Source of the DNA: Planococcus versutus
GTDB taxonomy: Bacteria; Bacillota; Bacilli; Bacillales_A; Planococcaceae
Assembly: GCF_001186155.3 (NCBI RefSeq)
Contig: NZ_CP016540.2
Location: 2,520,001 to 2,584,000, forward strand
Direction: 5' to 3'
DNA length: 64,000 nt
Below, piece by piece: positions 23,741 through 34,334 of the stretch. The notes beneath the pieces are model-generated. The model had not been told where the DNA came from, ran no database searches, and saw only the letters and a program-made list of their open reading frames with translations. Each line of letters starts with the position of its first letter. Within the stretch, counting starts at the first letter, position 1. The translations under genes and the position numbers were made by a program.

Positions 23741-24639
23741 CCTAATACCTCTTCTCTCTTTAATATATCCACATGTTGGTCAGCTAGTCTAAGTAAATAT
23801 TGGCCATACTCATTTTTCTTTAATGGTTCTGCAAGAGTGATTAACTGTTCTTTAGTTATATAACCTTTTCGATATGCGATTTCTTCAAGACAAGCTATTT
23901 TTAGACTTTGACGCTTTTCAATCATTTCAATATATGAAGATGCTTCAAGAAGTGTTTCGTGAGTTCCTGTATCTAACCATGCAAAACCTCTGCCTAATAA
24001 TTCAACATGTAAATCATCCAACTGAAGATACTCTTTATTGATATCTGTTATTTCTAATTCACCACGTGCTGAAGGTTTAATTTTCTTCGCAATATCAATT
24101 ACACGATTGTCATAAAAATATAGCCCAGTTATTGCGTAAGTTGAAATTGGAAATTCAGGTTTTTCTTCTATAGATTTAACTTTTCCATTCTCATCAAATT
24201 CTACTACTCCGAACCTCTCTGGATCTTTTACGTTATACCCAAAAATTGTAGCTCCACCTTTTCTTGACGCTGCATTTTCTAATAGGCTAGTAAATCCATG
24301 TCCATAAAAAATATTATCACCCAGGATTAAAGCAACACTATCATTACCAATAAAATTCTCTCCAATAATAAAAGCTTGTGCTAAGCCATCTGGAGAATCT
24401 TGAACTGCATAGTTTAATTTAATTCCAATACTTTTCCCATCACCTAATAAATCTTTATAATTCGGAATATCTTGAGGAGTTGAAATAATTAAAATATCTT
24501 CAATTCCAGCTAACATTAATACTGATAATGGATAATAAATCATGGGTTTATCATATATCGGCAACAATTGCTTAGATATAGTTTTTGTAAGAGGATACAG
24601 CCTTGTTCCACTACCTCCAGCTAATATTATACCTTTCAT
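23737..24639 (-). CDS. rmlA: Glucose-1-phosphate thymidylyltransferase
   Basis: Makes dTDP-glucose from dTTP and glucose-1-phosphate. 300 residues. Nucleotide-binding loop [23 protein letters not shown] with the metal-binding Asp, [16 protein letters not shown], and the C-terminal [15 protein letters not shown]. First of four rml genes. Downstream of the flippase gene by about 50 bp, it starts with AGAGG before ATG. Confidence 0.95.
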   Translation of the reverse strand: MKGIILAGGSGTRLYPLTKTISKQLLPIYDKPMIYYPLSVLMLAGIEDILIISTPQDIPNYKDLLGDGKSIGIKLNYAVQDSPDGLAQAFIIGENFIGNDSVALILGDNIFYGHGFTSLLENAASRKGGATIFGYNVKDPERFGVVEFDENGKVKSIEEKPEFPISTYAITGLYFYDNRVIDIAKKIKPSARGELEITDINKEYLQLDDLHVELLGRGFAWLDTGTHETLLEASSYIEMIEKRQSLKIACLEEIAYRKGYITKEQLITLAEPLKKNEYGQYLLRLADQHVDILKREEVLG

Positions 24640-24688
24640 CTTTAAACCTCTTTTCCTTATATCTCTGAGATTACAGAAAAAACTTAAC

Positions 24689-25987
24689 TTACTTATATTT
24701 TATTCTAAATATATAGAACAACGAACACGCCATAAACACGTTTACAAACACACTAGTTATTGCTAGTCCACTTATTCCAAATGTAGGAATTGCAAATATA
24801 TTGATGCTCACCTGCAAGAGTATCCCTACAATTGATATATACAAATTATATTTTATTTGGCCCATAGACGATAAAAGGTGGGCTGTGGTAAAACGAAAAG
24901 TAGCATTTATAAGGGAAGAAAATATTAGTATTCTCATTATTGGAACAGTACTTATATATTCAGAACCATATAATCCGCTTACTATTTGAGGGGCAAAAAT
25001 AAATAAAAACAATGCAATTGGAGCTATCAATGAAAAAACAATAAATAAAACTTTTTTATAATTTTTCCATACCCATGTTTTATCATTTTCATGTTTTATA
25101 AAGTAGGGGCCAATAAAAATACCTATGGCAGTACTTATAATTGCCAAGTTAGCTGGAAGAACATAAGCAACTTTAAAATCAGCTACTAATAATGCACTTC
25201 CTGACAATATTCCTAACAACATTATGTCATTCAGCATAAATATTGACCATGCACCGCTGGTAAACATGTACTGAATAGAATATATGTTTATTTCTTTTTT
25301 TTCCTTTTTCTCTAATTTAGTCTTTTTTATTCCCTTAAAATAATAATTATAAGAAAAATAGCATACTCCCAATCCCATAATTATATTTGCTGTGATTTTT
25401 AAAAAAACTACTCCTTCTAAATCAAATAGCACAGCTCCAGCATATTGGAAGATAATTAATAAAATCGAAAAAGTTAGTCCCACTCCAGCATATAATTTAT
25501 TGTCGAACATCGCTCTAAAATTTAAAGTGTTTTCTATGAATAAGTATTCAAATGGTAATGTAAAAATAACCATTATTATTAGCATTATCCTAATTGATTC
25601 AAATTCTGCTGGATGGGGATATATAGTTAACACTAAAATTATTATAGCAACATAAAAAAAGTTATAAATTGAAGCTGCTTTGACTGTGTACAAATAATAA
25701 GTAAATTTCTCATGAATATTTTTCCCTAATATAACATACCGTAAAAGGCCATTACCCAAGCCCATTCCAGCAAATATAAATAGGTAACCATAAATATTTT
25801 CCATATAACTTAGTAGACCATAGGATTCTTTAGACATTACTCTAATGAGAAATATTGTCCCAAAAAAAGACACAAATTTTGTTACGAAGCTTCCTATGAT
25901 TATATGAAATGCACCTTTATTCCACAGATCAGCCAGCTTTTTTATCAATATTTTAAAATATCTAGACAGAAGAATACCTCTTTCCAA
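24689..25987 (-). CDS. wzx: Wzx-type polysaccharide flippase
   Basis: Multi-pass membrane protein of the MATE/MOP superfamily that moves lipid-linked repeat units across the membrane. About 432 residues with some 12-14 hydrophobic helices, the first beginning [20 protein letters not shown]. Very AT-rich. The listed start is a TTG with no ribosome binding site; a good AAGAGG sits 7 nt before a CTG at 25969 (LSRYFKIL), so translation may begin there. Follows the dehydrogenase by 13 bp. Confidence 0.88.
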   Translation of the reverse strand: MERGILLSRYFKILIKKLADLWNKGAFHIIIGSFVTKFVSFFGTIFLIRVMSKESYGLLSYMENIYGYLFIFAGMGLGNGLLRYVILGKNIHEKFTYYLYTVKAASIYNFFYVAIIILVLTIYPHPAEFESIRIMLIIMVIFTLPFEYLFIENTLNFRAMFDNKLYAGVGLTFSILLIIFQYAGAVLFDLEGVVFLKITANIIMGLGVCYFSYNYYFKGIKKTKLEKKEKKEINIYSIQYMFTSGAWSIFMLNDIMLLGILSGSALLVADFKVAYVLPANLAIISTAIGIFIGPYFIKHENDKTWVWKNYKKVLFIVFSLIAPIALFLFIFAPQIVSGLYGSEYISTVPIMRILIFSSLINATFRFTTAHLLSSMGQIKYNLYISIVGILLQVSINIFAIPTFGISGLAITSVFVNVFMACSLFYIFRIKYK

Positions 25988-26000
25988 TCTATAATGTTAA

Positions 26001-27329
26001 TTAAAGACTCCAATATTCAAACTCGTTATCAAGAAATGAATCTTTGTCAAAAATCCCTTTAACGTCTATTAAGATTTTATTTGCATCATTTTTGTTCTCT
26101 GTCATACTCTTCAGTTCTTGAATTTTTAAAGCCTTAAATTCTTCATGACCTACAGCAAATACTAAACAATCCGCTTCTCTTATATCTTCTTTTTTCACTA
26201 AATTGATTCCATATATGTCTTTTGCTTCTTTTATATTTGCATGAGGATCTACAAATATAGGCTCAATTCCATATTCATTTAGCCTTTTTATAATATCAAA
26301 TACTTTAGAATTTCTAATATCAGGACAATTTTCCTTAAAAGTAATACCAAAAACCACTACTTTAGCTTTTTTTACAATTTTGTTTGCTAAAATTAACTTT
26401 TTAATTACAGAGTCTGCTACAAATTCCCCCATGCTATCATTAATTTTTCTTCCTGAGAGAATAATTTGACTATGATAACCTAATCTTTCAGCCTCATATA
26501 GAAAGTAGTAAGGATCTACTCCAATGCAATGTCCTCCAACTAATCCTGGAGAAAATTTTAGTGCATTCCACTTTGTATTCATAGCCTCTAGTACCTCATT
26601 AGTATCTATCCCCATTCTATCAAATACCATAGCTAGCTCATTCATAAAAGCAATATTTATATCTCTTTGACTATTCTCTACAACTTTAGCAGCTTCAGCT
26701 ACTTTAATCGATTTAGCTTTATGTACTCCTGCTTTGATAACTATCTCATATACTTTTGCAATCTCATCAAGACTTTCTAAATCCATACTCGATACAATTT
26801 TCACTATATTTTCTAACTTATGTTCCTTATCTCCTGGATTAATTCTTTCGGGAGAATAACCAACTTTAAAATCTATTCCACAAGTTAAACCAGATTCTCT
26901 TTCTAGTATAGGTATACAAATATCTTCAGTAACGCCAGGGTATACTGTAGATTCATATACTACTATAGATCCTTTTGTAAGGTGTCTTCCAATTAATTTA
27001 CTTGCTCCTTCAACTGGTGAAAGATTAGGTGTTTTGTCGCTATTTATTGGAGTTGGAACTGCTACTATATGGAACTTAGATTCCTTTAACTTTGTTTCAT
27101 CAAAAGTAAAGTCTAACGTTGTGTTTTGAATAGCATAATTTCCAACTTCATTGGTAACATCTATTCCACTTTTATATAAGTTAATTTTTTCTTCATTAAC
27201 ATCAAATCCGATAACGTCAATTTTTTCAGCAAATGCAACTGCTAGGGGCATACCTACATAACCCAATCCAATTACTGATAATTTTTCCTGTTTATTTAAC
27301 AAACGCTCATAGGCGTACAACTTTTCCAT
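26001..27329 (-). CDS. TviB/WbpO-family UDP-N-acetylhexosamine 6-dehydrogenase
   Basis: Two-step NAD-dependent oxidation of a UDP-HexNAc (UDP-GlcNAc or UDP-GalNAc) to the uronic acid. 442 residues. Rossmann motif GLGYVGMPLA, VGYSPERINPGDKEH, the helix KVAEAAKVVENSQRDINIA, catalytic Cys in GGHCIGVDPYY, and the C-terminal UDP-binding domain GITFKENCPDIRNSK. These signatures fit TviB/WbpO better than WecC. The ATG at 27329 is 7 nt after AGGAG; the frame's TTG one codon earlier is too close. Supplies an acidic sugar, making the polymer anionic. Confidence 0.92.
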   Translation of the reverse strand: MEKLYAYERLLNKQEKLSVIGLGYVGMPLAVAFAEKIDVIGFDVNEEKINLYKSGIDVTNEVGNYAIQNTTLDFTFDETKLKESKFHIVAVPTPINSDKTPNLSPVEGASKLIGRHLTKGSIVVYESTVYPGVTEDICIPILERESGLTCGIDFKVGYSPERINPGDKEHKLENIVKIVSSMDLESLDEIAKVYEIVIKAGVHKAKSIKVAEAAKVVENSQRDINIAFMNELAMVFDRMGIDTNEVLEAMNTKWNALKFSPGLVGGHCIGVDPYYFLYEAERLGYHSQIILSGRKINDSMGEFVADSVIKKLILANKIVKKAKVVVFGITFKENCPDIRNSKVFDIIKRLNEYGIEPIFVDPHANIKEAKDIYGINLVKKEDIREADCLVFAVGHEEFKALKIQELKSMTENKNDANKILIDVKGIFDKDSFLDNEFEYWSL

Positions 27330-27894
27330 CAAATCACTCCTAGAAATTTTTAATAAAGTATCTCTTTCCAGTAGTTAAATTCCACAACTCTCATTCTGAC
27401 TAATTTAAATTCAATATATTGATAAAATTAGACAATTACTCGAATCCAATATAATACTAGTTATTCAAACAGCAAGCAACCTTCACAGTACACTACCTCA
27501 GTCCTTTTCAAACGAGGTAGACTACTTAGCGAATATTAGTCTTTCAAGTTTAATATTCGCTATCTAGTAAATCCCGTTTATTGACATTGTAAGTGACTAT
27601 GATATGGGATACTCTTGAGAAACAGAATATCAATATCTCCAGTACATTACAGCGTACATTCTCAACATCTAGATGGATACCATATAAGCTAACCAAATTA
27701 TGCTATTGTACTAAAAACTAAATAATATAAATTCACAATACATAGACAAACACCTTTATTTTCTCTACTTCATCATATAAAACTTGACGAAGTAGAGCAC
27801 ATAGATGAAAGTTTAGAAGATTTAGAATTTAAATAAACTATTCATGTAAACAAACGATTACAGCTTTATAGAAACTATGATCCTTTAGAATAAT
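27330..27894. other. 565-bp AT-rich gap with three inverted repeats
   Basis: The only large gap inside the polysaccharide operon. Three dyads: CTACCTC/GAGGTAG (27493-27520), AGCGAATATTA/TAATATTCGCT (27528-27561) and CTCTACTTC/GAAGTAGAG (27763-27797). No open frame of note. Short translated stretches near 27780-27890 hint at a decayed coding sequence, but I cannot identify it. Confidence 0.6.
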
Positions 27895-29010
27895 TCAAAT
27901 TTTCTCTTTAAAGTAATCAGTAACATTTTTCATCGCTGAATTCATACCGCAAGTTTTTTCAGCAAACTCTCTTATCTCTGTTATTATTTCTAAAGGAGAC
28001 TTTTCTTGAGAATATATGTCATCATAAAAATCAAAAATACTTTCTAAAGGTACTTTAGAAGAATCGTTTGAAAATTCTTTGAAATATTTAATATTATGAT
28101 TCTCAAATAAATCTATTTTACATCCAGAAATTATAGGCAATCCCTTTGCTAGATACTCTCTACTTTTTAAAGAATACGAAATTGTATTATTTTTTCTATA
28201 CATCCCAAATACATCTACAGCTATATCCGATTTATCGTATACTCTATCTAACTCCTCACCTGACATTTCTCCATAGAATATTACATTTTTTTCAATATTG
28301 TATTTTTTTACAATTGTTTTATATTTTTGAGTCTCACTCCCGTTACCCACTAAATGAAAAACTACTTCTCTTTTACCACCACTACTGTAGTATTGGCCAA
28401 TACTTTCAAGAATTCGATCGTATCCATGCCATTCAGCATACATAGCTACCGCTATTAAATTTACTGTACCATTTTTAACTGTAGGTTTCTTCATACTTAT
28501 CGAAGACAAGTCGACACCATTTTCAAATTTTAAAGTTGGTATATCAAACAACTCTTTATCACCAGTCAAAGTTGCTATTCTATCGACAATTCCAGCTAAC
28601 TTTTTTCGGTTGTGTCTATCTTTAATTAACAACGGAATATTTTTTTTATTAATAGTTAATTCTTTATCATATGGATAGGTAGGAATTTCTAAAACAATTT
28701 TTATACTTGGATTCCTTTTCTTGATTAACTTTAAAACGTTTATCGTATATTTTGTAAAAGCTGCAGGACGTCTAAGATACAAATAATCAATATTATCGTA
28801 CTCATTTTTATATTCCCATTTTTGAAATGTATTAAAAAATGGGAATCTATAGAGCAACTTCTCTATTGCTCCACCACTAGAGGAGTTGATAGAAAATGAA
28901 AAATTTAATTTTTCTTGATTAAAAACATTTATTTGAGATTTTACTTTTTTATCTATACCTGAGACCTTGCTTTTACTAATATCTTTATAATATATAAAAA
29001 GCCCTTTCAA
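27895..29010 (-). CDS. Glycosyltransferase, GT4-like
   Basis: 371 residues, GT-B type. The C-terminal donor domain shows LIAVAMYAEWHGYDRILESI, VVFHLVGNGSETQKYKTI and YLAKGLPIISGC in the order expected for GT4 enzymes, though the EX7E acid pair is weak (KSREYLAKGLPI). Transfers one sugar of the repeat unit on the cytoplasmic face. Donor unknown. Strongly AT-rich like its neighbours. Separated from the downstream dehydrogenase by the only sizeable gap in the operon. Confidence 0.8.
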   Translation of the reverse strand: MKGLFIYYKDISKSKVSGIDKKVKSQINVFNQEKLNFSFSINSSSGGAIEKLLYRFPFFNTFQKWEYKNEYDNIDYLYLRRPAAFTKYTINVLKLIKKRNPSIKIVLEIPTYPYDKELTINKKNIPLLIKDRHNRKKLAGIVDRIATLTGDKELFDIPTLKFENGVDLSSISMKKPTVKNGTVNLIAVAMYAEWHGYDRILESIGQYYSSGGKREVVFHLVGNGSETQKYKTIVKKYNIEKNVIFYGEMSGEELDRVYDKSDIAVDVFGMYRKNNTISYSLKSREYLAKGLPIISGCKIDLFENHNIKYFKEFSNDSSKVPLESIFDFYDDIYSQEKSPLEIITEIREFAEKTCGMNSAMKNVTDYFKEKI

Positions 29011-29029
29011 TTATCAAAACTCCTTTTAA

Positions 29030-30112
29030 TTAAAATTTAAACATTAAATTATTTTCTAAAATGGGTTTTATCGTACTGCTAAAAAACGGATATTGCAATA
29101 TCATGTAAATTATCGCCATATAAACGACGACGATTAAAAAATATATTTTACTTTCTGCTTTATTTTTTATTGAATAACTCGTTATAGCTATCACAATATA
29201 ATTCAAAATCATTAAGTTCCTCATAATTCTTGTGAAGTTTGAATTTAAGAGATAAAGAGGAAAATAAATGAATCCTAATACATTAATCCAATATACTAAA
29301 TTAATAAATTGAAATTTAATATCTTTTCTAAGATCATTTATTTCGAACTTCCTATAAAGTTTTTTAGATAAAATAATCATAGAAAAAGTTAAAATATGAA
29401 CAAACCAGTATAAAAGAAAGCCATAGTTAGTAGTTGTTTCAAAATAGAATGACAACTTATCACTCTGAGTTAAATCTGTTATTTTTTCTAAATAAGGAAT
29501 TTCTTTATTGTTTAACAAAAGTATAATTGAAATCGAAATACTAATTAAAAAGATTATTCCAATTCCATAGTTTTTCTTTTTAGTATTAATAATCATAAAC
29601 GGTAGAAAAGCTAAAGCTGATATTTGTATAGTACTTGCAATTATAATCAATATTAAATATTTGATTTTTTTACTTTCTACTAAAAATCTTACCGAATATA
29701 TGAAAATAGCCATCATTAAAAAATTTCTGATTTGTACTATATCGAAAAATAAAGGGAATATGAAATACAATGAATATACGAAATTGTAATTTCCAGTAAA
29801 TAACTTAACGGTTGAATGTATAAGATAGAAAGACAATAATGAGATTGTCATTAAAAACATTTCATAATTGAAACCAATAATGTTGAATAGCTTTATCAAA
29901 GTAATAAAGCCATATTCCAGACTATCGGTTGTATATTCTCCTTTTGAATTGTAAATAGATTGATACACACTGTAATCGGGATTATTATAGCTTCCCCAAA
30001 ATAAAATCCATGCTAGGAGCATTAATCCGAAAGATAGACTATTCTTCTTCTTTTTGACAAATGCGTATAGAAGATTTATCAAAACTAAAACTATAGAGAG
30101 AATATATAACAT
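29030..30112 (-). CDS. wzy: EpsG/Wzy-like polysaccharide polymerase
   Basis: 360 residues, about 10-12 hydrophobic helices and little else, beginning MLYILSIVLVLINLLYAF. The layout (NPDYSVYQSIYNSKGEYTTD as the first outside loop, then many helices) matches the EpsG family of O-antigen/exopolysaccharide polymerases. It would join flipped repeat units outside the membrane. It is the only polymerase candidate in the locus, which supports the call. Extremely AT-rich. Confidence 0.82.
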   Translation of the reverse strand: MLYILSIVLVLINLLYAFVKKKKNSLSFGLMLLAWILFWGSYNNPDYSVYQSIYNSKGEYTTDSLEYGFITLIKLFNIIGFNYEMFLMTISLLSFYLIHSTVKLFTGNYNFVYSLYFIFPLFFDIVQIRNFLMMAIFIYSVRFLVESKKIKYLILIIIASTIQISALAFLPFMIINTKKKNYGIGIIFLISISISIILLLNNKEIPYLEKITDLTQSDKLSFYFETTTNYGFLLYWFVHILTFSMIILSKKLYRKFEINDLRKDIKFQFINLVYWINVLGFIYFPLYLLNSNFTRIMRNLMILNYIVIAITSYSIKNKAESKIYFLIVVVYMAIIYMILQYPFFSSTIKPILENNLMFKF

Positions 30113-30138
30113 TTTCTACCCCACTTCATTTCTAATAG

Positions 30139-30990
30139 TTATTTATTGTAACTTTCTAATATTTTAATAGATTTTTTTAAATTTCTAACATCATTTCTAA
30201 ATAAATTGTATACTACAGTCTTTAATCTCAAATAATTAATTTCTTTTTCTAAATATTCGCTAAAGTTTTGATCATACTTCATACAATAATATTTTAATGA
30301 ATTCATTCTTCTTTCGAGTGCATTGAAATTATTGTTAGATGATTTTCCTTCCAAATGTATTATGCGCTTTTCTTTAAAGTATGCAGTTTTATAGCCTTTA
30401 TTTCTTAATCTTTTAATAAGATCACTTTCTTCGTAATACATGAAAATTTCTTCATCGAACATACCTATTTCAAAAAAGATATCTTTTAAAATAAAAATGT
30501 TCGCTCCGGAAATAAACATTTTCCCATCTATAAATATATCTAATTTATTACAGATTTTATTTATTTGAGATGGTACAAAACCAGCGCTATCTATTAAATA
30601 ATATGACATATTTCTTTTAAATTTTTTATCAATTAATTTGAGACCAAATAATGCCACTTCTCTAGATTCGTCAAATTTTTCTAAGGCAAATGAAAATAAC
30701 GGTTCCACTAATATTGTGTCTGGGTTTAAGAATAAAATTACATTACCACGAGCTATTCTGGCTCCAACGTTATTAGCTTCACCAAAACCGTTATTCTCAT
30801 TCTTCACCACAATTACACTTTCCCACTCTTTCTTCACATAATTAATAATTGTATTTTCAGGACTATTATCTACTATAATAACTTCAAGTTCATTCCCAAT
30901 ATCGTTAAATTTATAAATAGAGCTTAAACAATCTTTTATTATATTTAAATTCATGTAGCTAACTATAATTACAGAAATTTTCTTCCCCAA
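30139..30990 (-). CDS. Glycosyltransferase family 2 (rhamnosyltransferase-like)
   Basis: 283 residues, GT-A fold. ISVIIVSYMNLNIIKDC at the N-terminus, VIIVDNSPENT, NNGFGEANNVGARIARG, the metal-binding FLNPDTILVEP, and the acceptor-base region FMYYEESDLIKRLRNKGY. This WbbL-like pattern is frequent in rhamnosyltransferases, consistent with the rml genes nearby. Donor not proven. Confidence 0.88.
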   Translation of the reverse strand: MGKKISVIIVSYMNLNIIKDCLSSIYKFNDIGNELEVIIVDNSPENTIINYVKKEWESVIVVKNENNGFGEANNVGARIARGNVILFLNPDTILVEPLFSFALEKFDESREVALFGLKLIDKKFKRNMSYYLIDSAGFVPSQINKICNKLDIFIDGKMFISGANIFILKDIFFEIGMFDEEIFMYYEESDLIKRLRNKGYKTAYFKEKRIIHLEGKSSNNNFNALERRMNSLKYYCMKYDQNFSEYLEKEINYLRLKTVVYNLFRNDVRNLKKSIKILESYNK

Positions 30991-31007
30991 AAAATTCTCT
31001 CCTTAAT

Positions 31008-32096
31008 CTAAGTATTATTCGTAATTCTAGTTCTCCCTTCATCTTTAATAATTTCACAAACATCTTTCCAACTGTCAGTCTCTAATATGTCTTTATTCTC
31101 AAAAGTTTCTTTTCGAGTTATCTCTCCGGAAATAACTTTACTCATTAGTTTGGCCAACTGTGCAGGTTTGTGTGGATTAAAATAATAGGCGTTTTCATAA
31201 TTTTTTAAAACCTCTTTTGAAAAAGGCATATCTGAAGCAAGTATAATAGAACTGTATTGTTTTGCTTCTAACAACGGCAATCCCAACGTCTCAATGTAAG
31301 AAGGAAAAATTAATGTTGAATATTGATATTTCTCATTAACCTTTTCACGAGAAATTTCGTTTAGAAAATTAATATTTTGAGTATCAGATTCTTTTTTAAT
31401 TGTTAAATCTATATTATAATCTGTTATCCCTTCATTTTGAAGTATCCGTGTAGCCTCATATATACATCCATGGTTTTTATAAATACTTTTAGCGGCAGGA
31501 TAGAAAAAATTTGTATAACTTTTTTCATTTCTTTTTATTTTTTTTATTTCTGGCAGCTTTTCAATATTTGGGAGAACTACAGAAATACTAGAGAGGTCAA
31601 TGCCACATTTACTGACAACTTCTCTTTTAATCCAATCTGTTTGAACTATAGTATGGTTGGCTCGTTTTATAGAGCTAATAATTACACGTCCAATAACATG
31701 TTGATATAAAGCAAAAGTTCTTTCATCTTTTTTAAAAAAAGAAAAATTTTTCTCCTGCTGAAATGGTATTGCTTGATGCATATATAAGACTTGAGGTATT
31801 TTAAGTCCAAAAGAAATTGTATTTTGTAAAGAAAAAACTACATCTGGATTATACTTTGAGATATAAGTTTTGCCTTTTATAAAGTCAAAGTACAATCTTC
31901 TTAAAGGACTTTGCTTTCCTTTGTTAACTATTATTACTTTAATATTATCTGTTTCTTCAATATATTTATCATTAAGTAAAAATATCCATTCATTTTCTTT
32001 TTCTTCCTTCGAATTTTTTATATGATTATAGAAATTAGTTAAAATCGAAAGTGCTCCACCTTTACTGGTAGCTAAACAATTAACTAATATTCTCAT
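31008..32096 (-). CDS. Glycosyltransferase family 4
   Basis: 362 residues, GT-B fold. N-terminal LVNCLATSKGGALSIL acceptor loop, YMHQAIPFQQEKNFSF, and the donor-site IFPSYIETLGLPLLEAKQY with an EX7E pair. Resembles WbcM/mannosyltransferase-like enzymes. Its start overlaps the end of capG by 17 bp, so it is translated with it. Confidence 0.88.
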   Translation of the reverse strand: MRILVNCLATSKGGALSILTNFYNHIKNSKEEKENEWIFLLNDKYIEETDNIKVIIVNKGKQSPLRRLYFDFIKGKTYISKYNPDVVFSLQNTISFGLKIPQVLYMHQAIPFQQEKNFSFFKKDERTFALYQHVIGRVIISSIKRANHTIVQTDWIKREVVSKCGIDLSSISVVLPNIEKLPEIKKIKRNEKSYTNFFYPAAKSIYKNHGCIYEATRILQNEGITDYNIDLTIKKESDTQNINFLNEISREKVNEKYQYSTLIFPSYIETLGLPLLEAKQYSSIILASDMPFSKEVLKNYENAYYFNPHKPAQLAKLMSKVISGEITRKETFENKDILETDSWKDVCEIIKDEGRTRITNNT

Positions 32097-33219
32097 TTTT
32101 CATCCACACAATTCTATTTATATAGTCCGTATATGAAATTATTATTCTAAGAACTTTTTCTGAAACGTTTGGCATTTTATAATCTTCTACTTTTCTGAGA
32201 GTGTTTCTTTTTTGCGTATTTAAAATTTGTAAACCTTGTAATACTCTCTCTTTTCCTAACCCTACCATCATTACAGAAGCCTCTTCCATCGCTTCTGGTC
32301 GCTCATGAGATTGTCTAATATTAAGAGCTTTAAAACCCAAAATAGAAGATTCTTCACTAATCGTCCCACTATCACTAAGAACTGCTTTAGATTTCATTTG
32401 CAACTTCACATAATCATTAAATCCAAGCGGCTTCATCGTTTGAATTAATGAATTGAATTTGATACCTTTTTCATCAATCATCTTTTGAGTTCTAGGATGA
32501 GTACTAATAATAATCGGCATCTCGTATTTTTCTGCAATTGCATTTAAACTATCACAAAGATCCAAGAAATTCTTTTCTGAACTAATATTTTCCTCGCGAT
32601 GTGCAGATACCACAAAGTATTTATCTTCTTTCAAATTTAATCTTTCAACGATTTCTGATTTCTCAATGTCTTCTTTTCTTGAGTTCAGAACTTCAAACAT
32701 TGGACTTCCTGTTTTAATGATCCGATCTGCTGGAAGGCCTTCTCTTAACAAATATTCTCGTGCAATGTCGCTATACGTTAAGTTAATGTCTGCTGTATGA
32801 TCTACAATTTTACGATTCGTTTCTTCTGGAACACGTTGATCGAAGCAGCGGTTTCCGGCTTCCATATGGAAGATTGGGATTTGTCTTCTTTTCGCTGCAA
32901 TTGCACATAGGCAGCTATTTGTATCGCCCAGAACAAGTAACGCTTCTGGTTTTACCTCTTCTAAAATCGGATCGATTTTCACAAGAATATTACCAATTGT
33001 TTCAACAGCCGTACCGTTAGCAGCGTTCAAGAAATAATCAGGTTTTCTTAAGTTAAAGTCTTCAAAGAACACTTCATTCAATTCATAATCATAGTTTTGT
33101 CCTGTATGTACAAGTATATGTTCAATCGCATTCGACTCTTCTAATTTATTGATAACTGCTGACAGTCTAATGATTTCCGGTCTTGTTCCTACAACCGTCA
33201 TGACTTTTAATTTTTTCAT
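32080..33219 (-). CDS. capG: CapG-like UDP-GlcNAc 2-epimerase family enzyme (UDP-L-FucNAc synthesis)
   Basis: Non-hydrolysing 2-epimerase fold, 379 residues: VVGTRPEIIRLSAVI, HTGQNYDYELNEVFFEDF, LVLGDTNSCLCAIAAKR, FHMEAGNRCFDQRVPEE and SDSGTISEESSILG. Position directly after capE and capF and the RCFDQ variant point to CapG, which converts UDP-2-acetamido-2,6-dideoxy-L-talose to UDP-N-acetyl-L-fucosamine, rather than a plain ManNAc epimerase. Two bases separate it from capF. Confidence 0.88.
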   Translation of the reverse strand: MKKLKVMTVVGTRPEIIRLSAVINKLEESNAIEHILVHTGQNYDYELNEVFFEDFNLRKPDYFLNAANGTAVETIGNILVKIDPILEEVKPEALLVLGDTNSCLCAIAAKRRQIPIFHMEAGNRCFDQRVPEETNRKIVDHTADINLTYSDIAREYLLREGLPADRIIKTGSPMFEVLNSRKEDIEKSEIVERLNLKEDKYFVVSAHREENISSEKNFLDLCDSLNAIAEKYEMPIIISTHPRTQKMIDEKGIKFNSLIQTMKPLGFNDYVKLQMKSKAVLSDSGTISEESSILGFKALNIRQSHERPEAMEEASVMMVGLGKERVLQGLQILNTQKRNTLRKVEDYKMPNVSEKVLRIIISYTDYINRIVWMKNENIS

Positions 33220-33221
33220 CT

Positions 33222-34334
33222 TTATACCTCCAAATAATGAGTGTCCGGCTTTTCTGGATCAAAGCTCTCGTTTACCCACATGACTGTTACTAAGTCTGTT
33301 TTTCCTACATTCACTATTGAATGCGTATAGCCTGTTGGAATATCAACCACTTGAAGTTGATCCCCATTTACGTAGTATTCAATGATCTCTTCTGAGTCAA
33401 TATTTCTAAATCTAATTAACCCATTTCCACTAACTACTAAAAACTTTTCGTTTTTTGTATGGTGCCAGTGATTGCCTTTTGTGATTCCAGGTTTAGAAAT
33501 ATTCACGGACACTTGTCCACGATCTGGTGTGCGCAGAAATTCAGTAAAAGACCCGCGGTTATCGACATTCATTTTTAAATCATATGAAAATTTATCTTCT
33601 GGCAAGAAACTTAAATACGTGCTATACAGTTTTTTTGTCAATTCATCACTCATCGTAAGCACCGCTAAAGACTTTCTACTTTCTTTAAAGCTTCTAATCC
33701 TGTCTGCCAAGTCGCCAAGTGTAACTTTGTACGTAACTGGAACAACACAGAAATTCTCTACGATAGTTGGATTCCCATTTAAAGCATTAAGGAATTCTTC
33801 CATCACATCATCAATATAAGCTAATTCTAAAAGTGCTTCCGAGTTATTCACTTGGATGTCTAAATCTCTCGCGATGTTGTAACAATATGTAGCTACAACT
33901 GTATTGTAATTTGGCTTACTCCATTTCCCAAATAAGTTTGGTAATCTGTAGACAAATACATTAGCCCCTGTTTCTTTAGCGTATGACAATAATTCTTCTT
34001 CTCCGGCTTTCTTACTCTTCCCGTAAGGATTATCTTTCTCGGCTTGAATAGATGAAGTAATTAGCACTGGAGCTTTATTGGCATTATTGATAAGAAGCTG
34101 AAGTAATTTTGATGTTAAGCCTTGATTTCCTTCCATGAATTCACTTTCATTTTGGGTTCGGTTAACACCTGCTAAATGAAAGACAAAGTCACAGTCTTTT
34201 GTAAATCGCTCAAGGTCTTCAAAAGAGTTATCTCTGCTAAAAAGATAGATCTCTTCATGACCTTGATTTTTTAGTTCTGTTACTAAGTTTTTACCGACAA
34301 ATCCGTTGGCACCTGTCACTAAAATCTTGGTCAT
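33222..34334 (-). CDS. capF: CapF-like UDP-2-acetamido-hexulose reductase
   Basis: 370 residues, bifunctional layout: N-terminal SDR domain (TGANGFVGKNLVTEL, YGKSKKAGEE with the YxxxK pair; about 1-245) and C-terminal cupin (about 255-370) with metal ligands in GNHWHHTKNEKFLVVSG. In CapF the cupin epimerises C3 and the SDR domain reduces C4, the middle step of UDP-FucNAc synthesis. Overlaps capE by 4 bp. Confidence 0.93.
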   Translation of the reverse strand: MTKILVTGANGFVGKNLVTELKNQGHEEIYLFSRDNSFEDLERFTKDCDFVFHLAGVNRTQNESEFMEGNQGLTSKLLQLLINNANKAPVLITSSIQAEKDNPYGKSKKAGEEELLSYAKETGANVFVYRLPNLFGKWSKPNYNTVVATYCYNIARDLDIQVNNSEALLELAYIDDVMEEFLNALNGNPTIVENFCVVPVTYKVTLGDLADRIRSFKESRKSLAVLTMSDELTKKLYSTYLSFLPEDKFSYDLKMNVDNRGSFTEFLRTPDRGQVSVNISKPGITKGNHWHHTKNEKFLVVSGNGLIRFRNIDSEEIIEYYVNGDQLQVVDIPTGYTHSIVNVGKTDLVTVMWVNESFDPEKPDTHYLEV